From Smittia aterrima (taxonomy: Eukaryota; Arthropoda; Insecta; Diptera; Chironomidae), in the NCBI GenBank assembly GCA_033063855.1, contig CP093831.1, forward strand, positions 19,158,001 to 19,222,000: DNA of 64,000 bases, read 5' to 3'. The notes beneath the pieces are model-generated. The model did no database searches and was not told where the DNA came from. It worked only from the letters and a program-made list of their open reading frames with translations. This document shows, in pieces, positions 60,128 to 64,000 of the stretch (positions within the stretch are counted from its first letter, which is position 1; each line of letters opens with the position of its first letter). The position numbers and the translations under genes are program-made.

Positions 60128-63100
60128 TTACGTCAGCTTTAACATTCCTGTAGTTTCAGAGCCAGCGGTCATGGAACAGAGTGCGAGTTGATAACAAATC
60201 TGGTCAGACTCAGTAATAGTTTTCATCAAGTTTACGATTGCGACTCCGTAGTTCTTGACTATATCATGACACTGAAAATAGAAAACAAATTAATATGATG
60301 GAAAAGTTTGCCAGACAAACTTAATTAAATTTTTAAATTTATTTACCTTTGACTTATATTTTCCAACAAACTTTTCGCAAAGTTTTTCCTCCATGTTCTC
60401 AAAATTTGTCTCTGTGTAAGGATCTTCAAAGATTTCATTCAATCCCTCAACTACTCCTTTGCAAATCGCACATTTGTAGATATCTTTTTGAATTTCTTCG
60501 ACCATCACCGATTTATATTGAGGTGCTGGGCACAGTCTCATTTCCTTACATGCTTCCGATGGTTCTATTGTCTCAATAAAGACCAAGATCATGCTTTTGA
60601 TTAATATAGAAGAAGAGTTTAAAATATATAAATAACTATTTAATTCTGATTCTAGATTAATAGTTACTTGAAATAAAAGTCAACAAACTGGTTGCATTGG
60701 TTTGCGATCGTTTTCGGCATAGTTGAGCAAATGTGGCGAACGATGTTCTCGAGTTTTTTATCAGTCGCCTTATCGTTTAGTTCATCATCGATTTTTTTCA
60801 TCACAAACTCACACATGACACATTGTGGCATCTCGTTTATTTCGTTGCTATCCTCTTTCTCAGTCATCATAAAGATTTCTAAACCAGAATCGTAGTCTTG
60901 TGAATCAATTTCATCGAAACTTACACAAAACATTAGTTGATGACAAACTTCTTCCGGTTTGAGTTCTTCTGCTATGAGATCAACTATTTGGTCCGAATAT
61001 TTATCGACAAAGTGTTTGCATTTGGAAGAAAACTTCTTCAATCGCTCACATGAGTTTTCAAGCTCTCTACGGATTTCCTCCTAAAGAAATAATTTAATTA
61101 AGATTCCAGCATCAAAGAAATGTTGAAAATTTAAAAAAATTACCTTTGACTTCATGTTGATAACCCGAGTTTCGACAATTTTCACGACTTCCTTGCAAAG
61201 TTGGCATTGCGGATTTGAAATCATTACAGCTTTCTTCTCATCACGGTCAAATCCAACATCGAAATTGCCAATTCTTGCATGATGATACTCGGTTTTGTTG
61301 TCCGTGCAAAGTTTGATGAAAATGCAAGATTCCTGAGGCGTAAAATCAGCGAGAAGCATCTCTATTACTTCATCCGAGTAAGCCTTAACAAATTCCGTAC
61401 ACTGGCCTACAAGTTTATCGCTCAAATGGGAGCAGAGTTTCTCAACAACATTTTCAATATTTTGCTTCGTCATGTTTGATGCGACTACGTCTCTGATTTC
61501 TTGGAAAAAGGAGAAAAAATGAACTTAAGAATTTGAATTTTTTTTGCGACATATTTTTGAGCATTCACCTTGGATAGCCAGCAGACAGAAGGCACACGTA
61601 GGTTTCTCATCAGCTTCGAGAGAATTAAGTTGTAGACTTGGAGGACAAAGTTTAATCTTCGGGCAAATGTTCTCTGGTTTGATGTTCTGATCGATTATGG
61701 ACATCATAGCGTCACCGTAAAGATCAACGAGAGCTTCGCATTCACCTTGAATTTTTTTTGGGAGCTCATTACATGCTTTCTTCATTTCATTAACGATTTC
61801 TTCTTCTGTTGAATTCTTTTCCAATGCTTCTTTGATTAGTCGAACGAAGTATTCACACGTTGAACACCAAGAGCCATTTTTGTACAATGTGATGGAAGAA
61901 TCTTCAAGTTGAATTGAATGATCCAACAGAATCATTGGCATTGTTGGCATTCTCATAACCCGATCGCTACTGTTTCGAGGGCAGATATTAAGCAAAACAC
62001 AAGCTTGATTTGCATTAAGGTGATCGACGAGATATTTATAGATGATATCGGAATATTCGTAAGTTATGTTTATGCATTCGTTTGAGAAAGAACCAGCCTG
62101 ATGACAGAATCCTACAAGAATGTTTTTGAATTCAACTTCTGATGTATTAGCGACGAAAACTTCGCGAAGATGTAGAACAGCTTGTTCGCACAATTTGCAG
62201 GGAATTCCAGGATCTGCTGTGTGGAAGTTGGTGATGACGATATCTTGGTTTTGTTGTTGATTGCACGCTCGTGCTGATTTACAAATGGATGTTCTTTTCA
62301 ATTTTTCTCCGACAAGCTTGTAGATCTCTTCAAAATTTATCATTACTATGCTTGAGCAGGAATCAGAGTAAGAAGACATTTCTCCGCAAATCCCAAGAAT
62401 AATTTCTAATAACTCGTCGCGATCCATTGATTGAATGTTCTTCTCAATTGTTGATCCAATGGTATGACACTGAGAGCAAGTCAGTGGCAAAAGTTGGGGT
62501 GTAGCCACAGCTTTGCTCAATTCTGCATTATTGCAGAAGAAAAGTCTTGTACAGACCGCAATAGGATCCATCGCTGACTCTAGCATTTTAATGATTTCAG
62601 GGATATTCTCTTCGACCAGCTGTTCACATTTTTCTTCTAGTGAGTTCAAAGGAATTTTATCGCAAGTCCATTTTAAGCTTTTAATGACTTCGTCAGATGT
62701 TGCTTCCAGATACTTTCTCGCTTTTCCTACCCATTCTTTGCAATCATCGCAAATTATACTTGAATCATCTTCTGTCTTATGTGTTTCCCATATAGCACTT
62801 ATACAGAAATCAACTGCACGACATCGTTTTGCGTTTCTACAAGGAAAAGAGTAAACAAAGTTAATGAGTCATCGTACAAACAAATGAAATCTGATCGATT
62901 GTGGGAATTTCTTTTGTGTGCGTTTAGGGACTAAAAGTCGATACGAGTAATCTTTACTGATAAGAGATTACGTGCATGTCTTTTGTCCATGATATTTTTC
63001 TTTGCCGCAAAGATATTTTCGCAGTAACAAAGAAATCTTTATTTTGTTTATCACGACGCAAATCGATGCTAATTATACTTACATCACATTCTTGCACCAG

Positions 63101-63280
63101 AACTCAGGGCCTTTTGAACATTCTGCAAGATTTCGGAATGGCTGCGGTTTCAATGAACTTGGTTCAAGAGGATTAGCATCAGTCGTCGCTGGAAATTCAA
63201 GGAAAATAAAATATTTTTTTTGTTCTAACTTTTTCATTCTTACCAATTATTACGACGATCAAAAAAGAGATAAGTTTCAT
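60128..63280 (-). CDS. Sap-r: Prosaposin (saposin-related), eight saposin B domains
   Basis: Lysosomal precursor cleaved into small saposins that present sphingolipids to hydrolases. Seven minus-strand exons: 63280-63244, 63188-63083, 62836-61569, 61499-61144, 61080-60668, 60593-60347 and 60271-60128; introns 55, 246, 69, 63, 74 and 75 nt; all phases agree; 856 residues. There is a signal peptide (KLISFLIVVIIG), then one saposin-A type domain (CSKGPEFWCKN ... CRAVDFC), then eight saposin-B domains, each with six cysteines in the pattern CxxC...C...C...C...C (CDDC, CSQC, CKLC, CSTC, CAFC, CQLC, CVMC, CAIC openings). Several NxS/T glycosylation sites are visible. There is no C-terminal saposin-A domain after the last repeat, unlike vertebrate prosaposin. 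The number of domains is close to that in other insects. Confidence 0.95.
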
Positions 63281-64000
63281 TTTTAATTTGCTTTAATCAG
63301 TAAGCTTTTAACTTTTGTCCGTTCTGCTTAAATAAATTTTCTTCGATGAATTTGTTTTTGTTTTTATTTCGTGAAGCGCTTTCTGCTGTATTTTGTAATT
63401 TCGGTCAAGCGATGGTTGCGCCTCTATTGAGATGTTTGAAAAATACGTTACAAATTCTTTAGTAAGGAATTTACAATTTAGAAAAGCTCCGTTTCATTGA
63501 AAAAGCTTTAACATTCTGATATTCTGAATATATAGAAGAATATATAGATTTCCTTAAAAAAAGAGTTGTTTTGAAATATCGATGATTGATGCTCAATTCT
63601 CGACAGCTGCGAATGTGAAAAATAACTTGGAGAAGATTTCCACCTGCTTATGAAAATCGTTTTCTTATTGCCACAAAAAGATTTGAGTTTTACTATAAAA
63701 AAATGAATTTTTTCAATTATTTTTCTCCAAATTTATATTCTTTGAAGGTGAGTCGATTCATTGAAGGCTAATTTCGATTTTATTAGCCGTCTGGTTTCAA
63801 AGAAATTTATGCTCTCAAAGCTGGGCGAGTGCGCTTACCGTGAAAATCATTGTCGAATAATTTCATTTCATTCTTCAATAGTTTTTCCGACTCGACATTC
63901 TCGAACGAGGAGCTTTTCTTCTTCCTCGATAAAAATCATAACTTTTAATCAGCCATTCCACTCGAATGCACCTGAAAGAATTTTAATGACAAAGTCACGC
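63281..64000. other. Prosaposin upstream region
   Basis: 720 bp 5' of the prosaposin start codon on the minus strand, presumably containing its promoter and 5' UTR. It is AT-rich, with no open frame of note and no clear TATA box. Nothing further seen up to the window edge. Confidence 0.5.

Overview
This is a window of eukaryotic nuclear DNA, almost certainly from an insect and most probably a nematoceran fly (midge or mosquito grade). The placement is an inference. It rests on AT-rich sequence, tiny GT-AG introns (mostly 50-60 nt), AATAAA poly(A) signals, and proteins closest to the fly genes TBPH, Arp2, punt, Sap-r, Plrg1/tango4 and Nf-YC. No bacterial, organellar or viral gene was seen. All gene models are hand-built from frames and splice sites.

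Layout: (1) 1-25.0 kb is a large non-coding tract, probably intergenic or intronic regulatory DNA, with no convincing coding exon. (2) 25.1-33.5 kb is a compact housekeeping island of six genes: NF-YC (+), a divergent TDP-43-like RNA-binding protein (-), a small CENP-C-like cupin protein (+), an F-box/leucine-rich protein (-), NIF3-like protein (+) and Arp2 (-). They alternate in strand, so neighbours share divergent promoters or converge with touching or overlapping 3' ends. (3) 33.5-41.0 kb is non-coding except for a fold-back repeat at 35.33-36.02 kb. (4) 41.07-44.62 kb holds a four-exon, very divergent class A GPCR (+). (5) 44.6-49.2 kb is non-coding. (6) 49.2-55.75 kb is a second island: an unknown single-pass membrane protein (-), LSM12 (+), PLRG1/Prp46 (-) and the type II activin/BMP receptor punt (+). 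(7) 58.19-58.97 kb holds an ERICH2-like acidic/serine-rich protein (-). (8) 60.13-63.28 kb holds a seven-exon prosaposin with eight saposin B domains (-).

The genes do not form one pathway. Most are general cell functions: CCAAT-box transcription, RNA processing (TDP-43-like, PLRG1, LSM12), Arp2/3 actin nucleation, ubiquitin-ligase substrate selection, lysosomal lipid handling and TGF-beta signalling.

The items most worth a second look are: the TDP-43-like gene, which lacks the usual nuclear localisation signal and a key RNA-contact tryptophan but can splice on a lysine-rich tail; the mini CENP-C cupin gene, whose last structural segment is present twice, the first copy cut by an in-frame TAG; the GPCR lacking several near-universal class A residues; and two inverted-repeat structures.
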